Below, one piece after another: positions 10,340 to 20,127 of a stretch of DNA of 64,000 nt. The DNA is from Hansfordia pulvinata (Eukaryota > Ascomycota > Sordariomycetes > Xylariales). Under the pieces are notes generated by a model. The model searched no databases. It saw nothing but the letters and a program-made list of their open reading frames with translations, and was not told where the DNA came from. The translations under genes were made by a program, and so were the position numbers. The stretch spans positions 1 to 64,000 of the forward strand of contig BJKQ01000001.1 in the NCBI GenBank assembly GCA_006538405.1, read 5' to 3'. Numbering within the stretch: position 1 is the stretch's first letter; every line of letters starts with the position of its first letter.

Positions 10340-11612
10340 AGTGAGCTCGAATGATGCAACTGTGGAAACAAAGGAAGAAAGTTGCAATACTCGTTTCAAG
10401 TCGTCTCATTCACTGAGCTTAAAGACCGGTCTTTCATTTCGACGTGACCTTGGCATGTAGCATTAACTATGGCGACTTGTCAGCTTTGAATCCGTGAATG
10501 GCGAAGCTTCGTTGGGAATACTGGCAGTCATGCGTTGACTCTGTTCATACTATTGGCCTGAGCCGTGAAGCCGTTACACTGCAAATAAGGCTGCACCCTG
10601 ATGATTGAAAACCATTGATATCTTTAACAAGGCTTCAAAACACATAATATATATAGGAGTACCCTGAAGTGTTTAATGAAGGTTTCCACTAATTTTCACG
10701 GGCGGTTAACGCGTGCTTAAGCGTAAGATATTACAGCGCCATCCGCCCCGCAACCTATTGCCACATCCTTTTCTTAGACTTACTTATCGACACGAACGCA
10801 ATTCATGGTCATGAAGCCGCACTGTTTGCCCCCGCTGCAGGGTAATCGCTCCTTTTCAGGTCACCCCCTGTCAGGTATCCCTCGACATGTCAGGCTAAAG
10901 AACGAAGGAAGCGAACTCAGCTGAGTTGAGATAAAATCCCAGCTCTCAAAACTGGAGCCATGTTCGCACGCACGTGGGCTTTGCCCCAACTTCGCCATCG
11001 AAAAGTTGTTCGTTGGCGATTTGATCACGGTCTTTTTCCGGTCATTGTGACATTTGTGAAACCCGTGTAGCACTGAGGTTTACACCTGATATAAGATCCA
11101 CGAGAAAGCCATGGTATAAGTGTGAAGAGACTTCTGTACCATTCGAGAGGTGCTCGCTAACGCAGGAAAGCTTATACGGCCATGAAAAAAGAACAATCAG
11201 GGCGCACCGAGACCGAACAAAAAGCTCCCAATCTAACGCTCGGGGTCGATATAGTGATGAGGAAAAAGTTAAGTGGCAAGTGTATTCATCTTGCTTTTAG
11301 GGTCTCTGTGAGTATCCAGATAATGGCGACTTCACATGAATTAAACAGCACAATTTTGAATAGGGCCACCCTTGAAACTGCAATGAAGATAGAAGCAAAG
11401 ATTCGCTCAGAAGGGTGGATATATCAAGTCGCGAACTTCACTCCCATCATCTATGGGCTTTCGATATGTCAAATGGCGGATATTACAATCGCCTAACCGC
11501 AAGCCTTCGCGTATTAGCGACTGGCTCGTGAGCAAATTCATCTGTAGTCTTTCAGGCTCTTCAAGTCAGGTTTTCTTTTCAGAATCGGAGGGAAAGCTTT
11601 CAATTCGTCCAG
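10340..11612. other. Intergenic, no supported gene
   Basis: Balanced to slightly AT-rich. The longest frame is a 104-codon plus-strand frame (11182-11496) without a signal peptide, domain or intron signals, which I do not call. Confidence 0.5.
10648..10655 (-). promoter_or_regulatory. TATA-like box, possible promoter of the metalloprotease
   Basis: TATATATA about 310 bp upstream of the ATG at 10339 on the minus strand. The distance is long but possible with a long 5' leader. Confidence 0.25.
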
Positions 11613-12479
11613 CTAATCCAGTGGCTTGAGAAGTGAGGTTCTTATCGATGCTCTTTTGACATCGACTCTAACTCTGCCTAAAGCCCCTGACTTGCTGTCG
11701 TACTCAGCTGGCAATCTGCTAAGCTCTCCTTTAGCGTTTGGAAAGATTTTCTGGTAATCTGCGATTCCTATATTGAGATCCTCCGCGTCTTCGATCTTTT
11801 GCATGACCACTCTGGCATCCAAAAACTCCAGGAGCTCGTAAGGCACACTGATTTCCATGTTGAATCGGTTCTCATTTCTGATCAAACATATATAAGAAAT
11901 CATCACCGTTGTCTCGGGCTTCCAATTTGGATCGAGACGCTGTAAATAGTCTTTGTAAATCCGAGGTGGAGTATACCATAACTTCTTTCCGGTTCCAGGT
12001 TCGAGTTCGGGCACGTTTGCTGCATTAGTCAGTTCGAGTTGCTTGGTACGGGCCCAGACCTGAGATATGCTGCATGTGATGTTAATACTGACTGAGAATT
12101 GATTTTTTTCTGTTGAGGCCAGTGTTTTGACTTACTAAGTATATTTGTCTGGGTCATCTTCCTCTCTGGGCTGCGAAACTCCCCATCCTGATAAGTCCGC
12201 AGTGATATACGACCCTTCCCCAGTTTGACCGAAGCTGTGATCTTCTTTAGCAACTAGGCGATTTCCTGCGTGGCGGTAGAGCTTCATCGTTTTCTACACT
12301 TCAAGGTCAGATTCTGCTTATCATCAGGTTCCAGGACGTCACATCACGGATACTTAACGCACAGTCGAAATGTATCTATAACCGAGAAAGGTCCAGTCAG
12401 GGTCATTCTGAAAGTCAATGGTGCCCGGGAACGAGCAGAGCAGTGTGCCTAAGCAGCCGGCAATTAAACTGGTCTTCAT
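11613..12479 (-). CDS. Secreted protein, 3 exons, 243 aa; possible ADP-ribosyltransferase-like fold
   Basis: Model: exons 12363-12479, 12136-12293 and 11613-12069, with introns of 69 nt (GTGCGT...GTAG) and 66 nt (GTAAGT...GCAG). Phases agree across both junctions. Exon 1 begins at an ATG and encodes a secretion signal (MKTSLIAGCLGTLLC...). The assembled order is FLGYRYIST around residues 31-39, an AG-containing turn, then GQTGEGSYIT at 61-70. A GYR-type motif followed by a Gly-x-Gly-x-Tyr motif recalls the active-site frame of PARP/diphtheria-type ADP-ribosyltransferases and related secreted fungal proteins, but I cannot identify the catalytic glutamate with confidence. Function is therefore unproven. 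A TATA-like box lies about 265 bp upstream. It points toward the telomere, next to the secreted metalloprotease. Confidence 0.6.
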
Positions 12480-13720
12480 TTTGCTTCGAAAGAAGGGCCT
12501 GAAAGATTTCCAAGGTCGACGCGTCAAGCAGTTCCGAACCTGGGCGCAACGGATTGAAGCTAAATCTCGATGTTCTCGAAGATTGAATCGGCGCTGACCC
12601 GCTTTGAAATCAGAAGAAAGCTAAAAAGGATTCACATAGATTGTAACTATTCCTGTCCGCAGAACTGTCGTCTGATAGGACCAGCAGATGAGTGTTATTA
12701 AGAGCAGTCTTCCATGTTATACTAGACACGTCTCAGCACGGCTTTTATATTCATAAACTAGCTTTTCAATAAGAAAGAACATGATAGAATTCACGCAAGG
12801 AAGTTTAGGCAACAACCATCCTCTAGTAACGGGTTTGAGTAAATAAAATATTTCTATTTTAAGAGTTCTATATTAAGACATGTGATAACTCCGAACTGCC
12901 GTCGTGAACTAGCTTGAATAAATTATCAATCATCTTTCAGAGGTGCAAGGAGCCAATCTTAAGGTTTGGCCTTAACATGACGAGAGATTTCCTGATTGTC
13001 AATGTTCATATAAGCCAGAGCCGGAAACTGGCGGGACTCGCTGCGCTATGCGAAAGCCCAGCCGACTTGCTTCGAGCTTCTCTTTCTTAAAGACCTGGCT
13101 TTGACAATGTGTGCACGTGGCTAACCATTCCCCCTAATTCCCAACTCGCAGACCCACGCGCTCTCTTGCACTCGTGCCTGGCTACCTCCTTAAGCCACCT
13201 TCGAGGTCTATCCGCGTGGATTTGTACCGTTTTTCTGTGTACGTGTAACATCATCCCCGATCGAGTTTACAAAAGGATACTAAGCTCAGCTTCATGAAGA
13301 AGAATACTCGTGGAGTCGTGGTAATAAGAAAGGAAAAGTTCGGGAATATTCAATAAGCCCTGTAGATGCATGTTCCTCCAGGGTGCGTTCCAGAAGAAAA
13401 TTTCCAATAATTGCTTTTTGCCACGAGAGTGGTCCGCGCATGTTGAACTCCACCTTGGGTCTTGTCCCGTCAATCGCAGCGTTACCTGCGTGCATGTACA
13501 CCCACCTTCGTTTGTGTTCACGCGGAATGCTAGCTGCCCAGACAGTTCGCTAGGCGCGTCCCCGTACTCGTAGTCGCGACGCGTGGATGCCGCGACTCCA
13601 AAGAAGCTACATTCATTCCAGACCTACAGCTACTACGACCGAGCAGCTGACCACGGGGCTTTTCCTTGAGCAACGCGCCCGTGAAGACGCCCAAACCAAC
13701 AATAACACCCTGTATTCGAC
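12480..13720. other. Intergenic between divergent genes, no gene
   Basis: It separates the minus-strand secreted gene from the plus-strand 13721 gene, so it should carry both promoters. AT content falls from left to right. One TACTCGTA octamer lies at 13565-13572, about 150 bp before the ATG at 13721. Confidence 0.5.
12742..12749 (-). promoter_or_regulatory. TATA-like box of the 11613-12479 gene
   Basis: TATAAAAG on the minus strand, about 263 bp upstream of the ATG at 12479, in otherwise mixed sequence. Confidence 0.35.
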
Positions 13721-15289
13721 ATGGCTAAAACCCGTCGGAAAAACTACCACGCGGTGCATGTCGGCCGTATGCCCGGAGTTTACGAGGATTGGGAGACGTG
13801 CAAAGTCCAGGTGGACAGGTACCCAGGCGCAAAATACCAGGGTTTCGACAATCGTGACGAAGCCGACGCCTTTGCCACCGCAGGCACGAACGCCTACGTG
13901 GGTCGGAGCGGCTGTTTCCAGCAGCCCCATGCGGCCTCAGTGGCCGACCGGAGTTTGGGGCAACACCAACGGCCGACGCCGCTACAGCCAGGGACATCCA
14001 ACCCCCAACCGATCGCCACGTCCAAGTCACAGTCGGCGGCGATCAAGTCCGAGCCTCGTCGCTCGATACATGGACCATCGAGCATTCAGAGGGCAAACGG
14101 ACGCCATGGTCCGGCCGAAAGAACCCAGCCGGGGAGAGCGCCTCCGTTGACCCATTTGTCCAGCGTCTCGCCGGCAAAGCCACCGCCAACGTCTACCCAA
14201 CTCAAATCGGAGCCTCTGGATCTGTCGCAGTCCTACTTCTCTCAGGTAGCTGACTACGAGCCTGAGCTAGGGACGTCCTTTGAGAAAGAATTCAGCCGCT
14301 TTGCTTCGTCGCAAAGCATTGCCCCCGGTACGAAGACGTGGCGAAAGGAGCGTACCAGTGCGATAAGCCGTGAGTTACAACCCTGAAGCCCAGGCTGGTC
14401 GCTTCGATAGGTTCCTACAGCTGAAAACCAATCATTATATGGGCCAGATGAGCTTCGCTATCACTATTCCCAACCGGCCGATTCGGGGAATGACGCCGAG
14501 GGAGCTTCCGACCTACTCGCCGTGCAGAACATGTGTCGCGAAGCCGGACTTCAACCCCTTGACACGACTGAAGGCTGCGTTAAAAACCTCAAAGGCGTCC
14601 TCATCAACATAGTGGACTACATCGACGCCAAACGCACGGGCAGTTCGGTGTTCGTGTGGCCGCCTGAAAGGTTTGACGAGTTCAGGCAATACACCCTCTC
14701 AGATGAGAAACGCATTGACTTGGAGGAGGCGAAACAGAGCGGCTTTCTGTACGCCCTTCTTCAGGTGCTCCTCCGTACGAAGAAAGCCTCGGACACCTTT
14801 CGCCATCGGAGTCAAGAAGCGGCCCGGCTCGCACTGGACAGGACCGCTCCGATCGACAAGAAAAGCTCGCTCACAGTCCTGAGCCTTTCCGTGGGGCAAG
14901 ACTCAAAAGTGTCAGGTCTTCCGACGTATACCAAATCTGAGCAGCGAGGCTCTGTGTGTAGCCATTCCGATGACGCCGGCGTTCGGGACGGCTTTGACGA
15001 TCAGGATGATGGCGGGCGCTTGGCTCGCGTGAGTCAGCTACCAGAGGTCATCTTGATTCACGATTCCGACTCAGACTGCGCTTCATCTCGACATTGCCTC
15101 GAAGCGGAGTCGAGAAGTAGCTCCCAGAAAGTACTGGTAGCATCGCGTCGTTGGCTCCGGGTGAAATCCCCCAATCCTCGCAGAGATGCGCGAAAAGGAA
15201 GATGCGGCCTTCCCATCCGGATGATAGGGCACGAGGCACCGCCTCGCCGTACAAGCGCCCGAAGAGCGACCTCTGACAGATGGGAATAG
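13721..15289 (+). CDS. Protein with N-terminal RNase H1 N-terminal (viroplasmin-type) domain, 2 exons, 505 aa
   Basis: Exon 1 is 13721-14369 and exon 2 is 14421-15289, with a 51-nt intron (GTGAGT donor, CCTACAG acceptor, phase 1) that joins two frames seamlessly. Residues about 8-53 match the RNase H1 N-terminal / caulimovirus viroplasmin fold (YHAVHVGRMPGVYEDW, a Cys two residues on, then GAKYQGF and an EADAF end), a small domain known to bind RNA-DNA hybrids and dsRNA. The rest is long, polar and probably disordered, apart from a helical segment in exon 2 (CREAGLQ to LLRTKKA). No catalytic RNase H domain follows, so it is not a complete RNase H1. Nucleic-acid binding is likely. Stand-alone or fused copies of this domain occur in several Hypocreales. 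It is the only plus-strand gene in the first 22 kb. Confidence 0.8.
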
Positions 15290-16130
15290 AATGAAGAACA
15301 GGCCACCTGCATTAAGGAACCTGATCATGCATTGCGGTATCGTGGAAGGGGCCATCGTGTAACAGCACCAGCTGCCAGCATTCCAAGGATGCTGGGTGCG
15401 CAGGCAGCAGAGGGTTTTTTGTGCTCAAGGGCGGCTTGTCAATCCAGCAGCGAGGTAGGCTGCTCATCCATACGGATCACAAAAGAGCAAGCACGAGTGC
15501 TTTTAATGCAGTTGATATGTGCGCAACCGGTTCCTATGGAAATTACACTCGCGCAGGCACGCAGGTCGGGATTTGGCCAACCAGGCACGTCGAATCTTCG
15601 GTCCAGCTCAGCCCGGCAGGCTCACGCCATGGTCGCCAGTCAGCCCGGAACTCACCCGGCTGCGGCTCATGAGGGCAGACATACATCGCCAGTCAGGCGA
15701 GCTCTTTGGCGCCTCGTTGAAAGGTGCCTGCTGAACATTACTGCCGAGTTCGCAGCGGAAGCGAGGACTGGTCCCGGCATAGCTTATTCGCCAATGCTTC
15801 ACGAGTGATGTCGGGTAAGAATGCCAGATCTGTCAACGTTGTTATTCACGGCAGTCGCCCATAAATCCTCAGAAATTACTACAAGCGCCCCCAGTCCAGC
15901 TGCATATGAGTGTGCTCCTCCTGTTCCTGACCTGCTGTGTTTCGGCTGCGAACTGCTGTCGAAGTTGCCTGGAATACTCCTCTGCTTGGTTGCGGGCCAA
16001 GCTTTGCTTCCCATGATGCACACGCGTCAAGACTGCGCAATGACCCCGCAGCCACTTCAGCAAGTGCCAGCCGCGTTCCTCTTGGAGAGCATTGTGGCGG
16101 CTGACAACGACCCCGCTCTGCTGGATCACA
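15290..16130. other. Intergenic (convergent 3' ends), no gene
   Basis: The space between the 3' ends of two converging genes. Overlapping frames on both strands are short and lack domains. Confidence 0.5.
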
Positions 16131-16805
16131 TCACTTGTGCTGAGCTGTCCAAGTAGCAATGGCATCCATCAGAGGGGGCGAGAGAGCGTCGTAGGTCTCG
16201 AGTCCGATGGACTTCAAGTCTGAGCGCACGCCGTCAATCTTGGAGGGGTCGAAGCCCTGCTCAATGATGGAGGACACGAATGCGGCAAACTGAGGTTCTT
16301 GCCAGCCCTGCTGAAGAGAAAGCTCCGTGTGGACGAAGTCGAGGCCTTTGAATGGGTGGTCCTTCTCAATGCGACCAAAGAGGTGCGCGCCGCACTCCCG
16401 GCAGGCATATCGCTGGATGGTGGCAGCCTCGTCGACAATGTGAAGCTTGTCGCCGTTGGCCGTGACGGAGAGCTGGTCCTTGGGGATGACGCCGACGATG
16501 GAAAAGAGAGCACCGGCAGGCTTCCAGCACTTGGAGCACCCGCAAGCGTGGTTGTGAGCCACGTTGCCGTTCAGCTGAACCTCGACGGGGCTTGAGTGGC
16601 ATTTGCACCGCAAGGTGCCTCCAGAGAAGCTCGGGTCACCCTTGGGGAGGCCGTTGGCCAGCGAGGGGTGAAGGTAGGACATGTTGTGCTGAGGGCGGCG
16701 GTTGCGATAATACTGAGCGATCAGAGCAGCGGTCGAGACAGCGACGGCAGAGATAGCCAGAGGTGTCTTGTTCTTCCAGACTGTGGATTGCGACGGGGGC
16801 GCCAT
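16131..16805 (-). CDS. Glutathione-dependent formaldehyde-activating enzyme (Gfa/CENP-V family), 224 aa
   Basis: Single exon. The core begins at Met42 ([13 protein letters not shown]) and matches the fungal S-(hydroxymethyl)glutathione synthase family, which joins formaldehyde to glutathione ahead of formaldehyde dehydrogenase. Zinc ligands are all visible: CKC at residues 67-69, CGCSKC at 88-93 and CREC at 135-138. Family members usually start at the MSYLHP position, about 183 residues here. This gene has an in-frame 41-residue extension from the ATG at 16805, with a hydrophobic stretch ([19 protein letters not shown]) followed by Arg residues. That could be a membrane anchor or mitochondrial targeting signal, or the true start may be the ATG at 16682. 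The enzyme assignment is firm; the start is uncertain. Confidence 0.88.
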   Translation of the reverse strand: MAPPSQSTVWKNKTPLAISAVAVSTAALIAQYYRNRRPQHNMSYLHPSLANGLPKGDPSFSGGTLRCKCHSSPVEVQLNGNVAHNHACGCSKCWKPAGALFSIVGVIPKDQLSVTANGDKLHIVDEAATIQRYACRECGAHLFGRIEKDHPFKGLDFVHTELSLQQGWQEPQFAAFVSSIIEQGFDPSKIDGVRSDLKSIGLETYDALSPPLMDAIATWTAQHK

Positions 16806-19344
16806 TTTATCGTCAAAGCTGAGGCTGCGTGTTGTGCAACGCGGAGGAAGGCCTTCAGGGTGCGGGTGGGAGGTGAATGGCTGTAGACAGACGACAATGC
16901 TGGCTTGACAAGGACCGAATCAAAGCATATGACACGAGGTTGTAGATGGCGAAATCGCCAACACGGCCCCGACGAACCGGGCATGCCATGTGCGCAATGG
17001 GGCGCCGGGGTCGAGGTCCGGGCCATACCGACGGTCTGCGGGACGCGATCCGGTCCAGAGGCGACTTACACTAAAGGGGGTGGCCGGTATCTCGGGGTCG
17101 CTCCCGAGCCCACCCTCGCCGCGTCGTGGGCGTTTTGCCCTGATGAGAATCGACGGGTCAATGTCGACATATCCCGGCTCCCACCATACGGCAAATGTTT
17201 CGTTCTTCAATGCCGGCACCGGGATCGGCCTTCCATGTTTCTCCCCTCAGCTGGGCATTGTAACCCAATGCGCGGGGCCACTGCCACTAGGAGGGGGAGG
17301 CCGGGTCGCATTTTCCCTCCCAATGGAGCGCCCTCCTCGAAAGATCACAGCTGCTGCAGTCCCGCGCGTCGTGAATAACGGATGCTGGTGAGTGATGCAG
17401 AGGCACTGTGCGAGGCGCCCACGGCAGAGCTTATATGCTGTCTTGGGTGTCCCTCAAGGTGTTCTCATCGCGGCGCCGGTCTAGCTGTGACTGCTCCCGC
17501 GGCCCTTTAGCATCGTCCGTTCAAGCTTTCGCAGCCATAAGGCCTCGGCCTGCCCTGTCGTGCTTGTCCAGCTTTGGGTACATGTACAGGGGGTCTGTTC
17601 TGTCTATCTCAGGGCCTAGCCGTTGTTGGTCAAGACCTCGTCTCGACACCTCCCTCCCCGCACTCTGGTCGCTAGGTTCCCAGTGCTCGCCCGGGCTTTC
17701 ATTGGCGCGTCGGCCGCTGTGGCGTCGGTCCGTAGCACGGAATCGGAATCGGGTCGCGATACCGAGCAATGGGCATGGTTGCCAATGGCAGGCTGGGTCT
17801 TGATGCACCATGATCACTTGGCATCACCTGCGGCCTACAAACTGCATTGGCCGGGTGCGGGCGGCCCATCCTGCGAACTCCGTCTTCGAGGCTGAGAGCA
17901 CCGAGTCTCTCAATCACCCTGCTTGTTCTCTCCTCTACAATTCACCACGGTGACCAGGGATTTTCTTGCCACTCCCGAGGGCCCGACGCAATCTTCTACC
18001 GAAATCGCACTGGAGAGTTTCGAGCGCCCTTGCAAGACGCGGGCTGTACTCTTACTTGCTTTGCAGCCCTTCTGCGGCCGCCAGGGCAGTGCGATGAAGC
18101 CCTGAAGGTCAGACACCGGGGTCGGTAGATCTGCCCCTGGAGGCTTTCAAGCATAGGCTCGTCGGGGCCGTGAGCCGAACCGTTACCGGCCGCGCTTTCA
18201 AGCTTCCCAGCTGCGATACACAGGGTATCGTGCTGCGCTTCGCATTTTGACGGGCTCGGCACAGGCACGCTTTCTTCGCCACATTTGCTCGTGTCACTAC
18301 GTGTGGGCATGATGTTGGCTTTTTCCAGCCGTCGGCATCATGGAATCGGGCGGCCCCTTGTGCCCATTGTGCTTCGTTGTCCGTCAATGGCATGGCTTGC
18401 CATCCCTACTTCGAGGGACCACACACGATATTGTCGCAGATCCGGTCGCGGCAGTCATCATCAGCGAGTTCACGACCGAAGCTCAGGCCTCTGGCGTATT
18501 TCTTCCCAATAAAGTCTACGCGATAGAACGAGAAGCTCCCAAGCACATTATTGCATTCCTCACTCTACGACGCGTCGGGGTTTCTCATACTCTAGACGTA
18601 GATCTTGGACATGAGGGGAGGGCTTGTAATGGCCGCAGTCGAACTGAACAACTCCACGGCGCACATACCAACATCCGTGCGGACTGCTGTCATGCGGTTG
18701 TGGTAGTTTATGGCCCCCCTATAGCCAGCCAGCGACTTGCGTCTTCTCGTTTCCCTTCCACCAAGACCCATTCACACCGAGTTCCTGGTGGCACATATGA
18801 CCTGCGCCATCATAATACAGCATGGCAGGCGGGTCTATCTCAGCGGCATTGTTCATCGCGTCTGAGAAGCTTCGATTGGGGACAGCAGTGGTAATTCGTG
18901 CATGGCTTGCCATCAATAGTTGTCGCTCGTCAAGCTGTCTGCTGGGGCGGTTTCGCGGTCTCGACTTTCGAACGCCTCAACTCAGCTTAGCCTCGAGAGC
19001 TCACATTGCTTCAAGAGCTGCTCTTGGATCGCGCGCTTCTTAAAGATCTGGGGCTGTGGACGGAGCATTTGCAATGTAGTGCCTCAGGCATTGACATGCG
19101 CCATCAAACTCGGCCAACTTGATCTCTGCGAATGCTCTTCAACACTGTTATATAGCCTGATCTTTTGTAGATACTTGATTCCCTGCTTAGATACTGGAGG
19201 AGTTATTTGATCCGTACCCATTTGACAGCTCAACCCATGCTGGCAGGTCACGCCAAGTTTTGACGGGTATGTACTCGTATCAGCTGGCGATTCCCGTTCT
19301 GAATACCAGGCATTTCTTGATCCACGAGGTTTCTGACACCTCCA
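16806..19344. other. Intergenic, no supported gene
   Basis: About 2.5 kb of GC-rich sequence upstream of the Gfa gene and downstream of the glycine-rich protein gene. Many short overlapping frames occur on both strands with no signal peptide, domain or consistent splice pattern. One TACTCGTA octamer lies at 19272-19279. Confidence 0.5.
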
Positions 19345-20127
19345 TCAGCACCCACCGCAGATGGCTCCGAAAAAAGCTCCTAAACAGTCAGAAAACCCCT
19401 TATCTCCCCCTGCTCCACCTCCTCCACCTCCACCTCCTCTTCCACCTGAGACTCCACTGAGATCAGGAGCATTACTGCCGCGGCCTCCTCCATTATCTCC
19501 ACCACCTCCGCCATTTCCATTGGTTGCGGGCATGTCGAATATGAACACATCGTTTGGGCCGCCGTTACCCTTGTTTAGCTTGCTCTTCTCCGCTCCGCGG
19601 ATATAATCCGTGGGGTCGATGTCGTTGTACTCGCCGTTGTGCAGGTTCTTCCCGGCGTCTCTGGGACACCTCTTTCTCTTCACTGCAGACATCAAGGTCA
19701 GCTTGCTGCCACAGTGCCACCTATGTCATGTCTCGTGCGTTATGCTGGATTCACAGGGAAGAGGGTTGTCAGGGACGAGAAATTTACCACACGGAGGGAC
19801 CGCGGCTGTTGCTTTTTTCTGGCCATCCCGGTTAATTTTCCTTGCAATTCTAGCTGGATCCTCTTTCATCCTGCGGTGCAGACCCCTCCTTTTCAGTTCA
19901 CTCTGGTATTGACAGAACTCGGCCGCTCCAAGGCATTGGGCGCAGCTCTCATCTTCGTCATCACCATCCTCATCGTCATGGCGCGCTGTGAGGGGAAAGT
20001 CGTCCCCATCCTCACTACGCGCTGTCAGAGCGGTGCCCTCTTGGGATTCCGAGCTCGCCGCAAGGACTTGAGTGACGCACGAGAGCAGTAGCCCTATGAT
20101 GAGGGTAGTGAGTGTCGACACCTGCAT
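19345..20127 (-). CDS. Glycine-rich secreted protein, 2 exons, about 236 aa, function unknown
   Basis: Exon 1 (19755-20127) begins at an ATG with a strong signal peptide (MQVSTLTTLIIGLLLSCVTQVLA). It continues with an acidic Asp/Glu-rich stretch, CAQC, and a basic segment. A 70-nt intron (GTGAAT donor after CCCT, TCTGCAG acceptor, phase 1) leads to exon 2 (19345-19682). Exon 2 has a charged region (NDIDPTDYIRGAEKS), long Gly tracts and a Cys-containing tail ending ICGGC. Unspliced, the two frames would each stop early. The Gly-rich/Cys design resembles surface, cell-wall or effector-like proteins, but I recognise no family. The splice site is inferred because the donor is not the strongest consensus. 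Confidence 0.6.

Noticed and set aside
11182..11496. 104-codon plus-strand frame
   Set aside because: No signal peptide, domain or splice signals. The length is not surprising in this composition.
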